Part shown: one piece after another, positions 8,724 through 17,077 of the stretch
Layout: each line of letters begins with the position of its first letter
How positions within the stretch are numbered: position 1 is the stretch's first letter
Assembly (NCBI RefSeq): GCF_003369835.1
Contig: NZ_QPMJ01000002.1
Coordinates: 434,001 to 498,000 of the forward strand
Direction: 5' to 3'
DNA: 64,000 nucleotides
From: Halorussus rarus
GTDB taxonomy: Archaea; Halobacteriota; Halobacteria; Halobacteriales; Haladaptataceae
Notes under the pieces: generated by a model
Database searches by the model: none
What the model saw: the letters and a program-made list of their open reading frames with translations, nothing else
What the model was told of the DNA's origin: nothing
Program-made: the position numbers and the translations under genes

Positions 8724-9536
8724 ATGCCATCGACGGTGGTCCACGTCGCGCTCGCCGGCCTGGTCGGGACGGCCCTGCTCGCCGAACACTTCGACGGGAA
8801 GGCGGTGGCGGTGGTGATGGCGGCCGTCGCGCTCGTGGACTTCGACGTGTTCCTGGGGTTCTGGATCGAGGGCGCCCACCGGGCGGCGTTCCACACGCTG
8901 CTGCTGCCCGCGCTCGGCGGCGCCCTGCTCTGGGCCGACCTCCGAGGCCGGGCCCTGCCATCGGTGCAGTCCCGCGTCGGGTCGGGGGCGGGGTCCAGGT
9001 CGCTCGCGCTGGTGACCGACCGCTCGCTCGTGCGCTCGCGGTGGGGCGCCCGCGGCGTCCGGGTCGCCTGGGTCACGGTCGTCGCGGTCGCCTTCGCGGG
9101 CATCGGCCTCGACGCGTTCTTCAACGGCGCGAACCTGCTCTACCCGGTCCACGACCGGTTCTACACCTTCTCGGGCAAGGTCTTCTACTCGACGAAGGAG
9201 GGGTTCGTCCAGACGCTCGTGCACGTCGACCTCCAGTCGCTCGTCGACGCGGTCCTGCCGAACGACGCCTCGGCCGGCGGTGCGGACGCGGGCGGCGGGG
9301 CGGGGACGGGGGCCGAGTCGGGCGGTGCCGAGTCGGGCGGTGGCGGGAACTCCAAGCCCGTCCGCACCACGGAGAACACCCACTACAGCACAGGCATCGA
9401 CCCGAAGAAGGGCGCGGAGCAGGGGTCGGTCGAGCGGCTGTTCCCCATCGCGTACTCCGGCGAGCGCGCCCTGCTCGCGCTGACCGGTTACACCGTGGTC
9501 GGACTCCGCGTCTGGATGGAGCGCCGCCGGGCCTGA
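8724..9536 (+). CDS. Membrane-bound metal-dependent hydrolase (YdjM/DUF457-like)
   Basis: 270 residues, integral membrane. The N-terminus MPSTVVHVALAGLVGTALLA places a histidine in the first segment, then DFDVFLGFW and GAHRAAFHTLLLPALGG give the Asp and two His residues characteristic of the YdjM/LexA-binding membrane hydrolase family. Family members are assumed to hydrolyse lipid-phosphate-like substrates but few are characterised. A Gly/Ala/Ser-rich linker (SAGGADAGGGAGTGAESGG region, about residues 185-215) interrupts a predicted extracellular loop and looks disordered. The start was chosen at the ATG at 8724, which begins the conserved domain. Confidence 0.85.
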   Translation: MPSTVVHVALAGLVGTALLAEHFDGKAVAVVMAAVALVDFDVFLGFWIEGAHRAAFHTLLLPALGGALLWADLRGRALPSVQSRVGSGAGSRSLALVTDRSLVRSRWGARGVRVAWVTVVAVAFAGIGLDAFFNGANLLYPVHDRFYTFSGKVFYSTKEGFVQTLVHVDLQSLVDAVLPNDASAGGADAGGGAGTGAESGGAESGGGGNSKPVRTTENTHYSTGIDPKKGAEQGSVERLFPIAYSGERALLALTGYTVVGLRVWMERRRA

Positions 9537-9597
9537 CGGTCCGGTCGGCCCGCGCCGACTCGCAACCGCTAACATCGCGGTGGACCAAGCCTCGGCC

Positions 9598-10143
9598 ATG
9601 ACCGACGACGTCACGATCCGACCGTACGACCCAGACCGTGACGCGCGCGACCTGTGGGACCTCAAGCGCGGCTTCGAACTGGGCCTGGGGTCGGGCACCG
9701 GCGGCGACGACAAGCGGGCCGTCTACGAGGAGAAACTCACCGAGGCGTACGGCGAGCGGTACCTCGACTGGGCGTTCTGGTGCGCGAAGCACGACCGTCA
9801 GTGCGTGACCGTCGCCGAAGTCAAAAGCGCGGGCGACGAGGAGTCCGCCGACGAGGACGCCGAACAGCCCGCGCTCGCGGGCTACGTCTTCGTCCTGCCC
9901 CAGCAACTGGCGATGATCTGGGACGCCGCGGTGCTCAACGAGCTCTACGTCCGGCCCGAGTACCGCGGCACCGCCGTCGCCGACGACCTGATGGACGCGG
10001 CGGTCGCGGTCGCCGACGACCAGGACCTGCCGCTCGACCGGCTCGTGCTCGACGTCGACCGGGAGAACGACCGCGCGCGAGCGTTCTACGACCGCCACGG
10101 CTTCGAGCACTGGGGCGAGATGGTGGCCCGAAAACTGGAGTAG
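9598..10143 (+). CDS. GNAT-family N-acetyltransferase
   Basis: 181 residues from the ATG at 9598. The acetyl-CoA binding motif A is LNELYVRPEYRGTAVADDLM, followed by DVDRENDRARAFYDRHGFEHWG, the typical N-x-x-A-x-x-F-Y-x-x-x-G-F end of GNAT proteins. It transfers an acetyl group to an amine; the substrate is unknown. An in-frame upstream start adds only six residues and is less well placed. It converges with a zinc micro-protein just downstream. Confidence 0.9.
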   Translation: MTDDVTIRPYDPDRDARDLWDLKRGFELGLGSGTGGDDKRAVYEEKLTEAYGERYLDWAFWCAKHDRQCVTVAEVKSAGDEESADEDAEQPALAGYVFVLPQQLAMIWDAAVLNELYVRPEYRGTAVADDLMDAAVAVADDQDLPLDRLVLDVDRENDRARAFYDRHGFEHWGEMVARKLE

Positions 10144-10161
10144 GCCGGCCGCAGAACGAGG

Positions 10162-10269
10162 TCACTCTTCCTCTATCGGGTTTCCGCACTCGGCGCAGAG
10201 GTTCGACTGCCACGAGACTGTCTTCACGATCTCGCATCGCTCCCCGCAGTGGTCACACCACGCTTCCAT
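10162..10269 (-). CDS. 35-residue zinc-finger micro-protein
   Basis: MEAWCDHCGERCEIVKTVSW... ends in CAECGNPIEEE, so two CxxC pairs 17 residues apart could hold one zinc ion. Small two-CxxC proteins are abundant in haloarchaea and some act in stress or biofilm regulation, though most have no known target. A TATA-like element on this strand near 10293-10300 puts the transcript start close to the ATG at 10269, so the longer in-frame extension is rejected. Three phased TAATCG repeats lie further upstream. Confidence 0.8.
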   Translation of the reverse strand: MEAWCDHCGERCEIVKTVSWQSNLCAECGNPIEEE

Positions 10270-10352
10270 CGGCGGAGGATGGGACGCGGACGGCTTAGTG
10301 GTGCAAGAACGTTTTTCCACAGTTCGGCCTTCAAGCCCGACCCCGGAACCGG

Positions 10353-10400
10353 TAATCGCCCGCCGGCGTCGCATAATCGCCGGAACAGTTTCCGTAATCG
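10353..10400. promoter_or_regulatory. Three TAATCG direct repeats at exact 21-bp spacing
   Basis: TAATCG begins at 10353, 10374 and 10395, each 21 bases from the next, i.e. two helical turns. A degenerate fourth copy (TTGTCG) is at 10416. The block is about 85-130 bases upstream of the zinc micro-protein start and downstream of the membrane-protein gene that ends at 10552. It looks like an array of half-sites on one DNA face. Confidence 0.4.
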
Positions 10401-10551
10401 GGCTCAGTCCCGAAGTTGTCGTCGGATTTCGCCGGCCAACGCCGTGTTGGAATCGGCACGACGACCGGAAAGATAGACGCGACGATCACAAGGGAAGGAT
10501 TCCGTTTCGGAACGACGACCAACTGTTCGACGCTCGAAACGACCGGACGGA

Positions 10552-11145
10552 TTACTCGACCAGCGTCGCGGCCGCCCCGCCGACCGCGCCGAGCGCGACC
10601 GGGTAGACCGCGCCGGCGAGCAGTATCGCAGTCACGGGGTCGGCCGAGACGGTCGCCTGCGTCTCGCCGATGGCGTGGGTGGTCGCGAACGCCGCGGCCG
10701 CCGACAGCGGGAGGTAGCCGACGACGAGCGCCGCCCCGGCCGCGGCCCCCGCCGTCGCACCGCCGCGGCGACCCCGCGCGGCGAGGAATCCCGCCACGAG
10801 CAGGAGGACCGCGGGGAGCGCGAGGAGGGCCACCGAACCGCCCTCGCCGGTCACGAAGTTCGTCGTCCGGGTCCCTCCCGCGACGGTCGGGACGCGCGTG
10901 GCGACGAAGTGGGCGTTCAGGAAGAGCCACGTCACGCCCTTCCACGCGGGCACCGCTTCGCCGCCGAGGAGCTGCGAGACGACGCCGACGCCCCGCAGCG
11001 CCTCCGCGACCGCCTCGGCCTTCCACACGTACGCGACCAGGTAGCCGAGCAGCCACGCGGCCGCTCCCGCGACGGCGCCCCGGGCGAGCGTGCCGCCGCT
11101 GACCCCGGAGTCACTTGCGAGTGATGGTTCGTCTGCAGTGGACAT
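10552..11145 (-). CDS. Multi-spanning haloarchaeal membrane protein of unknown function
   Basis: 197 residues with about five hydrophobic segments (GAVAGAAAWLLGYLVAYVW; VALLALPAVLLLVAGFLAA; AGAAAGAALVVGYLPLSAAA; AILLAGAVYPVALGAVGGAA), so it sits in the cytoplasmic membrane. The N-terminal 20 residues are acidic and soluble. I recognise it as a haloarchaeal conserved membrane protein, often annotated only as transporter-like, and cannot assign a substrate. It is divergent from the amidohydrolase gene with about 125 bp between starts. Confidence 0.75.
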   Translation of the reverse strand: MSTADEPSLASDSGVSGGTLARGAVAGAAAWLLGYLVAYVWKAEAVAEALRGVGVVSQLLGGEAVPAWKGVTWLFLNAHFVATRVPTVAGGTRTTNFVTGEGGSVALLALPAVLLLVAGFLAARGRRGGATAGAAAGAALVVGYLPLSAAAAFATTHAIGETQATVSADPVTAILLAGAVYPVALGAVGGAAATLVE

Positions 11146-11271
11146 GTTCGGGGGCTCCGACCGGCGCGACGAGTATCTTTTGGCCCGCGTCGGTACGAAA
11201 CCGTTCCGACGGGCGCCGAGCCGGGGCCGCGTTCGCGGGATTCAAGGCGCAGGAAGTGGAAATTTCACGAG

Positions 11272-12462
11272 ATGATTCTGCGCGACGTTCACGTCGTGAA
11301 CGGGAACGGCGAGCGCGCCGAGGAGGCGTCGCTCCGAGTCGACCCCGACGCCGGCCGTGTCGAGGCGGTCGGGGACGTTGACCCGCGCGAGGGGGAACCG
11401 GCCTACGACTGCGCGGGCAGATCAGTCGTGCCGGGGCTGGTCGACGCCCACGTCCACTTCTCGCTGTCGGGCGAGACCAGCATCGCCGACGTGGTGTCGA
11501 TGAGCGACGCCGAACTGATGCTGACCGAGGCGAAGAACGCGCGCAAGACGCTCGAAGCCGGCGTCACGGGGGTCCGAGCGATGGGGGCGCGGGACCTCGA
11601 CGTGGTGCTGGCCGAGCGCGTCAAGCGGGGCGACGTGCCCGGCCCGCGGATGGTCGCCAACTGCCGGTCGATCACGATCACCGGCGGCCACGGCCACCAC
11701 CTCGGCCGGGAGGTCGACGGACCCACCGCGTGCCGGAAGGCGGTCCGCGAGCAGGTCAAGCGCGGCGCCCGGTTCATCAAGTTCATGGCGACCGGCGGTG
11801 TCACGACGCCCGGCACCGACCCCGACAAGCCCGCGTTCACCCACGAGGAGATGGACGCGCTGGTCGACGAGGCCCACCGCCGGGGCGTCCACGTCGCGAC
11901 CCACGCCCACGGCGCGGCGGGCGCGCGCGCCGCCATCGAGGCCGGGGTCGACACCGTCGAGCACGGCACCTTCCTCGACGAGGCGACCATCGACCTGCTG
12001 GTGACCGAGGACGTGGCGCTGGTGCCGACCCTCTCGGCGCCCTACCGCATCGTCCGGAACGCCGACCACGTCTCCGACGAGGCCCTGCAGAAGACCAACG
12101 ACGTCTACGAGCGCCACATCGAGTCGTTCGGGGCCGCGGTCGAGGCCGGCGTCGACATCGTGGGCGGGACCGACGCCGGCACGCCGTTCAACTACCACGG
12201 CGCGAACGCGACCGAGCTCTCGTTCATGGTCGAGTACGGGATGGACCCCCACGACGCGCTGGTCGCGATGACCGGCCGGGCCGCCGAGGTCATCGGCCTC
12301 GACGACGCGGGCGTGCTCGAACCGGGCGCCTACGCCGACTTCCTGGTGCTCGACGAGGACCCCCTCGAGGACATCGGCGCGGTCCGCGACCCCGAGACCG
12401 TCGTCAAGGGCGGCGAGGTGGTCGCCGGGACGGCGCTCGACCGGCTCGCGGAAGACGGATAG
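11272..12462 (+). CDS. Amidohydrolase-family metal-dependent hydrolase (prolidase/imidazolonepropionase type)
   Basis: 396 residues with a complete amidohydrolase metal site: H60 and H62 in GLVDAHVHFS, the probable carbamylated lysine K170 in FIKFMATGG, His about 211-213 in THAHG, H231 in DTVEHGTF and D301 in GGTDAGTPF. This pattern matches the Sgx9260/prolidase-like branch, which cleaves Xaa-Pro or N-acyl amino-acid substrates, so a binuclear metal centre is expected. The substrate cannot be decided from sequence. The C-terminal beta-sandwich (ADFLVLDEDPLEDI) is intact. It is single-gene, facing a small DUF7385-like gene. Confidence 0.9.
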   Translation: MILRDVHVVNGNGERAEEASLRVDPDAGRVEAVGDVDPREGEPAYDCAGRSVVPGLVDAHVHFSLSGETSIADVVSMSDAELMLTEAKNARKTLEAGVTGVRAMGARDLDVVLAERVKRGDVPGPRMVANCRSITITGGHGHHLGREVDGPTACRKAVREQVKRGARFIKFMATGGVTTPGTDPDKPAFTHEEMDALVDEAHRRGVHVATHAHGAAGARAAIEAGVDTVEHGTFLDEATIDLLVTEDVALVPTLSAPYRIVRNADHVSDEALQKTNDVYERHIESFGAAVEAGVDIVGGTDAGTPFNYHGANATELSFMVEYGMDPHDALVAMTGRAAEVIGLDDAGVLEPGAYADFLVLDEDPLEDIGAVRDPETVVKGGEVVAGTALDRLAEDG

Positions 12463-12479
12463 CGGCGACCGTCTGCGGG

Positions 12480-12710
12480 TCAGTGCGCGAACAGCAGAAT
12501 CCGGTCGGCCTCCCGGACGACGCAGAACCGGCCGTCCGGCGGATTGAAGCTATTGTGGCGCTTCTCGGAGACGAACAGGTCCGCGAACGGCTCGTCGCAG
12601 GCCGGGCAGTCGAGGTCCTTGCGGTTCTCCCAGTGCTGGGTGTCGCCGGTGTCCCTGCGGAGCTTCAGGGCGTGGCGGTGGTCGTGGACGTCGAATCGCT
12701 CGCCGGACAT
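12480..12710 (-). CDS. Small DUF7385-like zinc-binding protein
   Basis: 76 residues. It contains one CxxC (DCPACDEPFADLF) and a His-rich N-terminus (FDVHDHRHALKLRRDTGDTQ), so one metal could be bound by Cys2His2. I recall homologues annotated in haloarchaea as flagella-cluster protein or DUF7385, a name from neighbourhood rather than proven function. It is convergent with the amidohydrolase gene and precedes a GNAT gene on the same strand. Confidence 0.78.
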   Translation of the reverse strand: MSGERFDVHDHRHALKLRRDTGDTQHWENRKDLDCPACDEPFADLFVSEKRHNSFNPPDGRFCVVREADRILLFAH

Positions 12711-12735
12711 GGTCTGGTCGGGGTTCGCAGCGGGA

Positions 12736-13413
12736 CTATTTCGTCGCTTCGCTCCACTGCTCGCGGGTGACGGTGTAGCGGTGGACGTCGACCGGCCCGT
12801 CGGGGCCGACGCCCCAGTTCCGGAGCAGTCCCTCGCGCTGCCCGCCGTGGGCCTCGACGTACTTCTCGATGGCCCGCCGGGACTGCTCGTTGCCCGTCTG
12901 ATGGGTGACGGCCACCACTTCGAGGTCGAGGCGGTCGAACGCGATTTCCATCAGGGCCGCGGCGCGCTCGCCCGAGTAGCCCCGGCCCCAGAACGGCTTG
13001 CGGAGCCACGTCCCGAGGATTGCGGTCCGTCGGTCCCAGTCGGGGTGGAGGCCGGCCGCGCCCGCGACCTCGCCGGCGCCGCTCTCCGGGTCGCCCGCGT
13101 CGTCCTCGGTCGCCCGACCACTCGCGCCGTCGTCGCCCTCCGTCGTTCCGACCTCACCCTCCTGCAGGCGGACGACGTAGCTCGCGTCCTCGCCCGCCGC
13201 CCACGCCTCGGCCCGGGACTCGAGGAAATCGAGGGTCTCCTTCGGGGTCGCGTGGGGCTCCCACGTGAGGTGCTCGGTGATCTCCTCGATGTGGGGGTTG
13301 TGCCGGGAGGCGTGCCGGTAGAACGTCAGCACGTCGACGTACTCGGGCGTGAGCGGTTCGAGGACGAGCCGGTCGGTCTCGACGCGCTCGGGGAACAGGC
13401 CGTGGTCGCTCAC
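12736..13413 (-). CDS. GNAT acetyltransferase of RimJ/RimL type
   Basis: 225 residues from a GTG start at 13413 (VSDHGLFPERVETDRLVLEP). The N-terminal ETDRLVLEPLTPEY and the acetyl-CoA loop RKPFWGRGYSGERAAALMEI are typical of the RimJ/RimL/SpeG branch, which acetylates N-terminal or side-chain amines. A loop at about residues 85-115 (EGEVGTTEGDDGASGRATED) is an acidic insertion not found in the family core. The GTG start is favoured because it lies directly at the conserved domain; longer frames upstream are shadow-like. Confidence 0.88.
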   Translation of the reverse strand: MSDHGLFPERVETDRLVLEPLTPEYVDVLTFYRHASRHNPHIEEITEHLTWEPHATPKETLDFLESRAEAWAAGEDASYVVRLQEGEVGTTEGDDGASGRATEDDAGDPESGAGEVAGAAGLHPDWDRRTAILGTWLRKPFWGRGYSGERAAALMEIAFDRLDLEVVAVTHQTGNEQSRRAIEKYVEAHGGQREGLLRNWGVGPDGPVDVHRYTVTREQWSEATK

Positions 13414-13510
13414 GACGGGGCCTCCCGGATGCACTCGGGGCTCATACCGGGACCATCGAAAGCACAGGTCAAAAGCGTTGGCCGGGCGCGTGAGTTCCCT
13501 GCACGGGCCA

Positions 13511-14545
13511 TCAAAGCGCGTCGATGGTCCACCGACCGAGCGTGACGGCGAGCGCGACCAGCCCCTCCGGTCGCGTGAGTCGGCCTTTCGTGGCCAACAG
13601 CGCCACGACGAACGCCGACAGCGCGACCAGCCAGACCGCCGCGTCGAAGGCGACCGGCGACACCGAGAGCGGGCGGACCACCGCGGCGACGCCCAGGATG
13701 CCGAGCGCGTTGAAGACGTTGCTCCCGAGCAGGTTCCCCGCCGCGATGTCGCTGTTGCCCCGGCGGGCCGCGACGACCGAGGCCGCGATCTCGGGCGTGG
13801 AGGTGCCGACCGCCACCACGGTCTCGCCGATGGCCCACTCCGAGACGCCCGCGAGCCGCGCGAGGTCGGTCGCCGACGCGACCAGGAAGTTCGCACCCAC
13901 GAGTATCACCGCCAGCCCGCCGACCGCCAGCGCGGCGGACCGGAGCGTCGACCGGCCGACGCCGCCGTCCGCGGTCGCCGCGCCCGGCGAGGGGCCGACC
14001 GCGACGGCCGTCGAACCTTCGCCAGCGTCGCCCGCAGCATCGTCCGGGCGGTCGTCCGCAGCCTCGTCCGGCGCGTCGCCCGGACCGCCGCGGGCGAGCA
14101 GCCACCCGACGTACCCGGCGAGCAGCGCGACCAGCACCGCTCCCTCGGTCCGGGCGACGACGCCGTCGCGGACGACCGCGGCGGCCAGCACCGCGGCCCC
14201 GACCACGACCGGCCCGTCCCGGCGGATCATCCCGCGCGAGGCCGGAACCGGGTTCAGGAGGCCGACGAGAGCGAGCACCACGCCGACGTTGAAGAGGTTC
14301 GACCCGACGACGTTGGCCACGGCGACGTCGCCAGCGCCGACGAGCGCCGCGTCGACCGACGTCGCGAGTTCGGGCGTCGAGGTCCCGAACCCGACGACGG
14401 TGAGACCGACGACCAGCTCGGAGAGCCCCGCGCGGCGGGCGATGCGGGCGGCGTTCTCGACGAGGAGCTTCGCCCCGACCCAGAGCGCGCCGACGCTCGC
14501 GGCGACGACGCCGAGGTCGAGCGCGACTGCGGTCGCGTCAGCCAT
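13511..14545 (-). CDS. Sodium/calcium exchanger (CaCA family)
   Basis: 344 residues, about ten membrane segments in two inverted halves. Each half carries the alpha-repeat ion-binding motif: VGFGTSTPELATS near residue 52 and VAVGTSTPEIAAS near residue 240, with partner motifs VVGSNLFNVG and LLGSNVFNALG. Such proteins exchange Na+ (or H+) for Ca2+ at the membrane. A Gly/Asp-rich cytoplasmic linker lies between halves (about 150-200). It starts 21 bases after the stop of the CinA-like gene on the same strand, so the two are probably co-transcribed. Confidence 0.94.
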   Translation of the reverse strand: MADATAVALDLGVVAASVGALWVGAKLLVENAARIARRAGLSELVVGLTVVGFGTSTPELATSVDAALVGAGDVAVANVVGSNLFNVGVVLALVGLLNPVPASRGMIRRDGPVVVGAAVLAAAVVRDGVVARTEGAVLVALLAGYVGWLLARGGPGDAPDEAADDRPDDAAGDAGEGSTAVAVGPSPGAATADGGVGRSTLRSAALAVGGLAVILVGANFLVASATDLARLAGVSEWAIGETVVAVGTSTPEIAASVVAARRGNSDIAAGNLLGSNVFNALGILGVAAVVRPLSVSPVAFDAAVWLVALSAFVVALLATKGRLTRPEGLVALAVTLGRWTIDAL

Positions 14546-14566
14546 GGTCGTCGCCGACGCTCGAAC

Positions 14567-15322
14567 TCATTGCTCGGCCTCGTCCTCGGGCGCCTCGGTG
14601 ATCTCGACGCGCTCGCGGAGCCAGTCGGTCGCGGCCGCGACCGCGTCCGGGTCGGTCCCGGTCACCTTCAGCCGGCCGGGGGTCGACCCCACGCCCGGGT
14701 AGCTCCCGACCGCCGCGTCGAACCGCTCGCGGACCTCGTCGAGGCGGCTCCCGAGCGCGCCCTCGGGCTCGGGCGTGTAGACCGTCTCGGAGACGACGTC
14801 GCCGCCGAAGTCCTCGGCGACCAGCTCGAACATCGCCTTCATCTCGCCGGGGATGCCGGGCAGGACGTAGACGTTCTCGACGACGCAGCCGGGCGCCCAC
14901 CCCGCGTCGGTGGTCAACGGCCGGCAGCCCGCGGGCAGGGTCGCCGCGGCGTCGAGGTCCAGGTCGATGTCGTAGTCCGCGGCGAGGTCGGGGTTCTCCT
15001 CGCGGAACTCCCTGGCCTTCGCTTCGAGGCGGTCGCGCTGGTCGGGGAGGAGTTCGAGCCCCAGGCCGAGTCCGTCGGCGACCCCCTCCATCGTCACGTC
15101 GTCGGGCGTCCCGCCGATGCCGCCGGTCGCGATCACCGCGTCGAACTGCCCGGCCCACTGCCCGACGTAGTCGGCGATGACAGACCGGTCGTCGGGCACC
15201 GTCAGGATCCGGCGCACGCTCCCGCCGCGCTCGTCGATGCGGTCGGCCAGCCACGAGGCGTTCGTGTTCACGGTGTCTCCCGCGAGAATCTCGTCTCCGA
15301 CCGACAGGACGGCGATATCCAT
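14567..15322 (-). CDS. CinA-like molybdopterin-binding domain protein
   Basis: 251 residues from the ATG at 15322 (MDIAVLSVGDEILAGDTVNT). The MoCF/CinA-N fold is marked by GDEILAGDTVNTNASWLA and ATGGIGGTPDDVTMEG. The C-terminal nicotinamide-nucleotide amidase domain of bacterial CinA is absent, as is usual for archaeal members. Family activities include pyrophosphatase action on nucleotide sugars or NAD(P) derivatives, so annotation as competence-damage protein is historical. It is co-directional with the exchanger downstream. Confidence 0.9.
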   Translation of the reverse strand: MDIAVLSVGDEILAGDTVNTNASWLADRIDERGGSVRRILTVPDDRSVIADYVGQWAGQFDAVIATGGIGGTPDDVTMEGVADGLGLGLELLPDQRDRLEAKAREFREENPDLAADYDIDLDLDAAATLPAGCRPLTTDAGWAPGCVVENVYVLPGIPGEMKAMFELVAEDFGGDVVSETVYTPEPEGALGSRLDEVRERFDAAVGSYPGVGSTPGRLKVTGTDPDAVAAATDWLRERVEITEAPEDEAEQ

Positions 15323-15391
15323 GGTCTGTGTCTGGCCCGTGACGGACTTATCGGTGTCGGCGCGGACATCCATCGGTCATCGGTGTCGGGG

Positions 15392-16906
15392 TCAGGACCA
15401 CTGCGCGACCGGCTTTCCCGTCTTCGAAAGGCGGACGTACTCGGTCTGCATCTCCCGGACGGCGTCGTCGAACGCCGCGCCAGCGTCGAGGCGATCGGTG
15501 ACGCGGGCCAGCTTCCAGCGACTCGGCGTCGTCCGTTCGGTCCAGCGGGCCTCGACCGGGCCGAGGTACTCCTCGACGGTCTCCGACGAGACGCCCCGGT
15601 CCCGGAGGCCGCGACGGGCGAACTCGAACAGCTCCTCGTAGACGACGCTCGGGTCGGTCGTTCGGTCGCCGTCAGCGGTGACCCACGCGAGGTCGGCGTC
15701 GAGCCCGTTCTCGACCGCCTCGTAGAAGCTCCGCTCGGCGGCGTCCCGGTCGAGGGTCGCGAGCGGATGGTCGGCCGCCCGCAGGCCGTGGACGAGCCCG
15801 GCGACCAGACACTGGAAGCCGACGTTCTCCGCGACCGTGGGCTGGGTCGGCAGCGGCCGGTACTCGATGCGGACCGACCACTGGTCGCCGCCGTCGACCG
15901 GCTGGCCGCCGATGACGGCCCGGAGCCAGCGCCAGTACGTCCCGCGCTTGTGGTCGAGCTCCCAGTACCGGTCCGCGAACGTCTCGCGGTCGCCGTCGGC
16001 GAGCCACTCGCGGAGGAACGGCGCGCACGTCGGGTCGGCGACCAGCCTGTCGACGCAGTCCTCGACACGCCGTATATCGTCGGGGAAGCAGACCTTCTCC
16101 CACGCCGGGTTGATGGACTGCTCGAACGCCGGAATCCGGAGTTCGTGGTACGTCTCCTCGACGACGCGGTACGGGTCGGCGGCGTCGTACAGGTCGGGCG
16201 GTAACAGCGGCGAGTTCGTCGCCAGCGCGAGGACCGGGCCGAGCGTCCGGAGGGCGGTGTTGTAGTAGTCGGGGAACGCCGCGACGTCGGGGACCTGGAC
16301 GTGGGGCTGGATCGAACTCGCGAGCGACTCGAACAGTATCGAGGGAAACTCCCGCTCCGCGCCCGGGACCGAGAAGGTGAGCGTTCCCCCCGTCCGCGAC
16401 AGCACGTCGTTGTCTATCGCGCAGTATCGCGGCGATGCCGTCATGTTCTCGGCGACGGACACCCCGTCGCGCTCGCGCACGTCGGACAGGTACTCGTGAC
16501 TCCCGCCCGGCGGCGGAATCGTCCACATGGCGTCCAGCACGATCTCCGTCCCCTCCCGCTCGGCGCTTCGGCGCACGTTCCGGACGTGTTCGCGGAGCTG
16601 GGCCGCCTGTTCGGCGATTCCCTCGTCGTCGAACGACGTCGGCTCGGTGTGGAACTCGACGTTCTGTCGACCGAGTTCCCGCTCGCAGCGGCCCTCGAAC
16701 ACGGCGTCCGGAATCCGGGCGAGCCGCCCGTCTCCGTCGACAGCGTAGGCCTCGAGTTCGATTCCGAGACCGAAGTCGGGGTTGTCGAACCGCCCCGCGC
16801 CGAGCGCGTCGGCCACCCGCTCGGCCTGCTCGTCGACGCGGCGGTCGAACTCGCTCCGCGTCGCGTCCCGCAGCGACCGCTTGACGAGGTCGGTGGACCC
16901 CTCCAT
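15392..16906 (-). CDS. GCS2-fold glutamate-cysteine-ligase-like protein
   Basis: 504 residues from the ATG at 16906. The conserved blocks FGLGIELEAYAVDGDG, QNVEFHTEPTSFDDEG, GSHEYL, CAIDNDVLSRTGGTLTFS and ATNSPLLPPDLYD match the carboxylate-amine ligase (GCS2) family, which forms gamma-glutamyl amide bonds at the cost of ATP. Haloarchaea make gamma-glutamylcysteine instead of glutathione, but their usual GshA is shorter (about 360 residues); this longer form may act on another amine. The region upstream to the RFC gene on the other strand (16907-17077) acts as divergent promoter space. Confidence 0.82.
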   Translation of the reverse strand: MEGSTDLVKRSLRDATRSEFDRRVDEQAERVADALGAGRFDNPDFGLGIELEAYAVDGDGRLARIPDAVFEGRCERELGRQNVEFHTEPTSFDDEGIAEQAAQLREHVRNVRRSAEREGTEIVLDAMWTIPPPGGSHEYLSDVRERDGVSVAENMTASPRYCAIDNDVLSRTGGTLTFSVPGAEREFPSILFESLASSIQPHVQVPDVAAFPDYYNTALRTLGPVLALATNSPLLPPDLYDAADPYRVVEETYHELRIPAFEQSINPAWEKVCFPDDIRRVEDCVDRLVADPTCAPFLREWLADGDRETFADRYWELDHKRGTYWRWLRAVIGGQPVDGGDQWSVRIEYRPLPTQPTVAENVGFQCLVAGLVHGLRAADHPLATLDRDAAERSFYEAVENGLDADLAWVTADGDRTTDPSVVYEELFEFARRGLRDRGVSSETVEEYLGPVEARWTERTTPSRWKLARVTDRLDAGAAFDDAVREMQTEYVRLSKTGKPVAQWS

Positions 16907-17077
16907 CAACGAGACAAACCGGGTCCAGTCGCATAGTAGTACGGTTCGAACAGGTAGTCCGGGACCGTACTCCGCCGACGCGACACGTCGGCCGGCGTCT
17001 CGGCGGACGGAGTTCGACGACGAGCGCGTCCGGCGGGTCCGCAACCACTAAACGCCGTTCGTCCCTATCTCCCTTCA

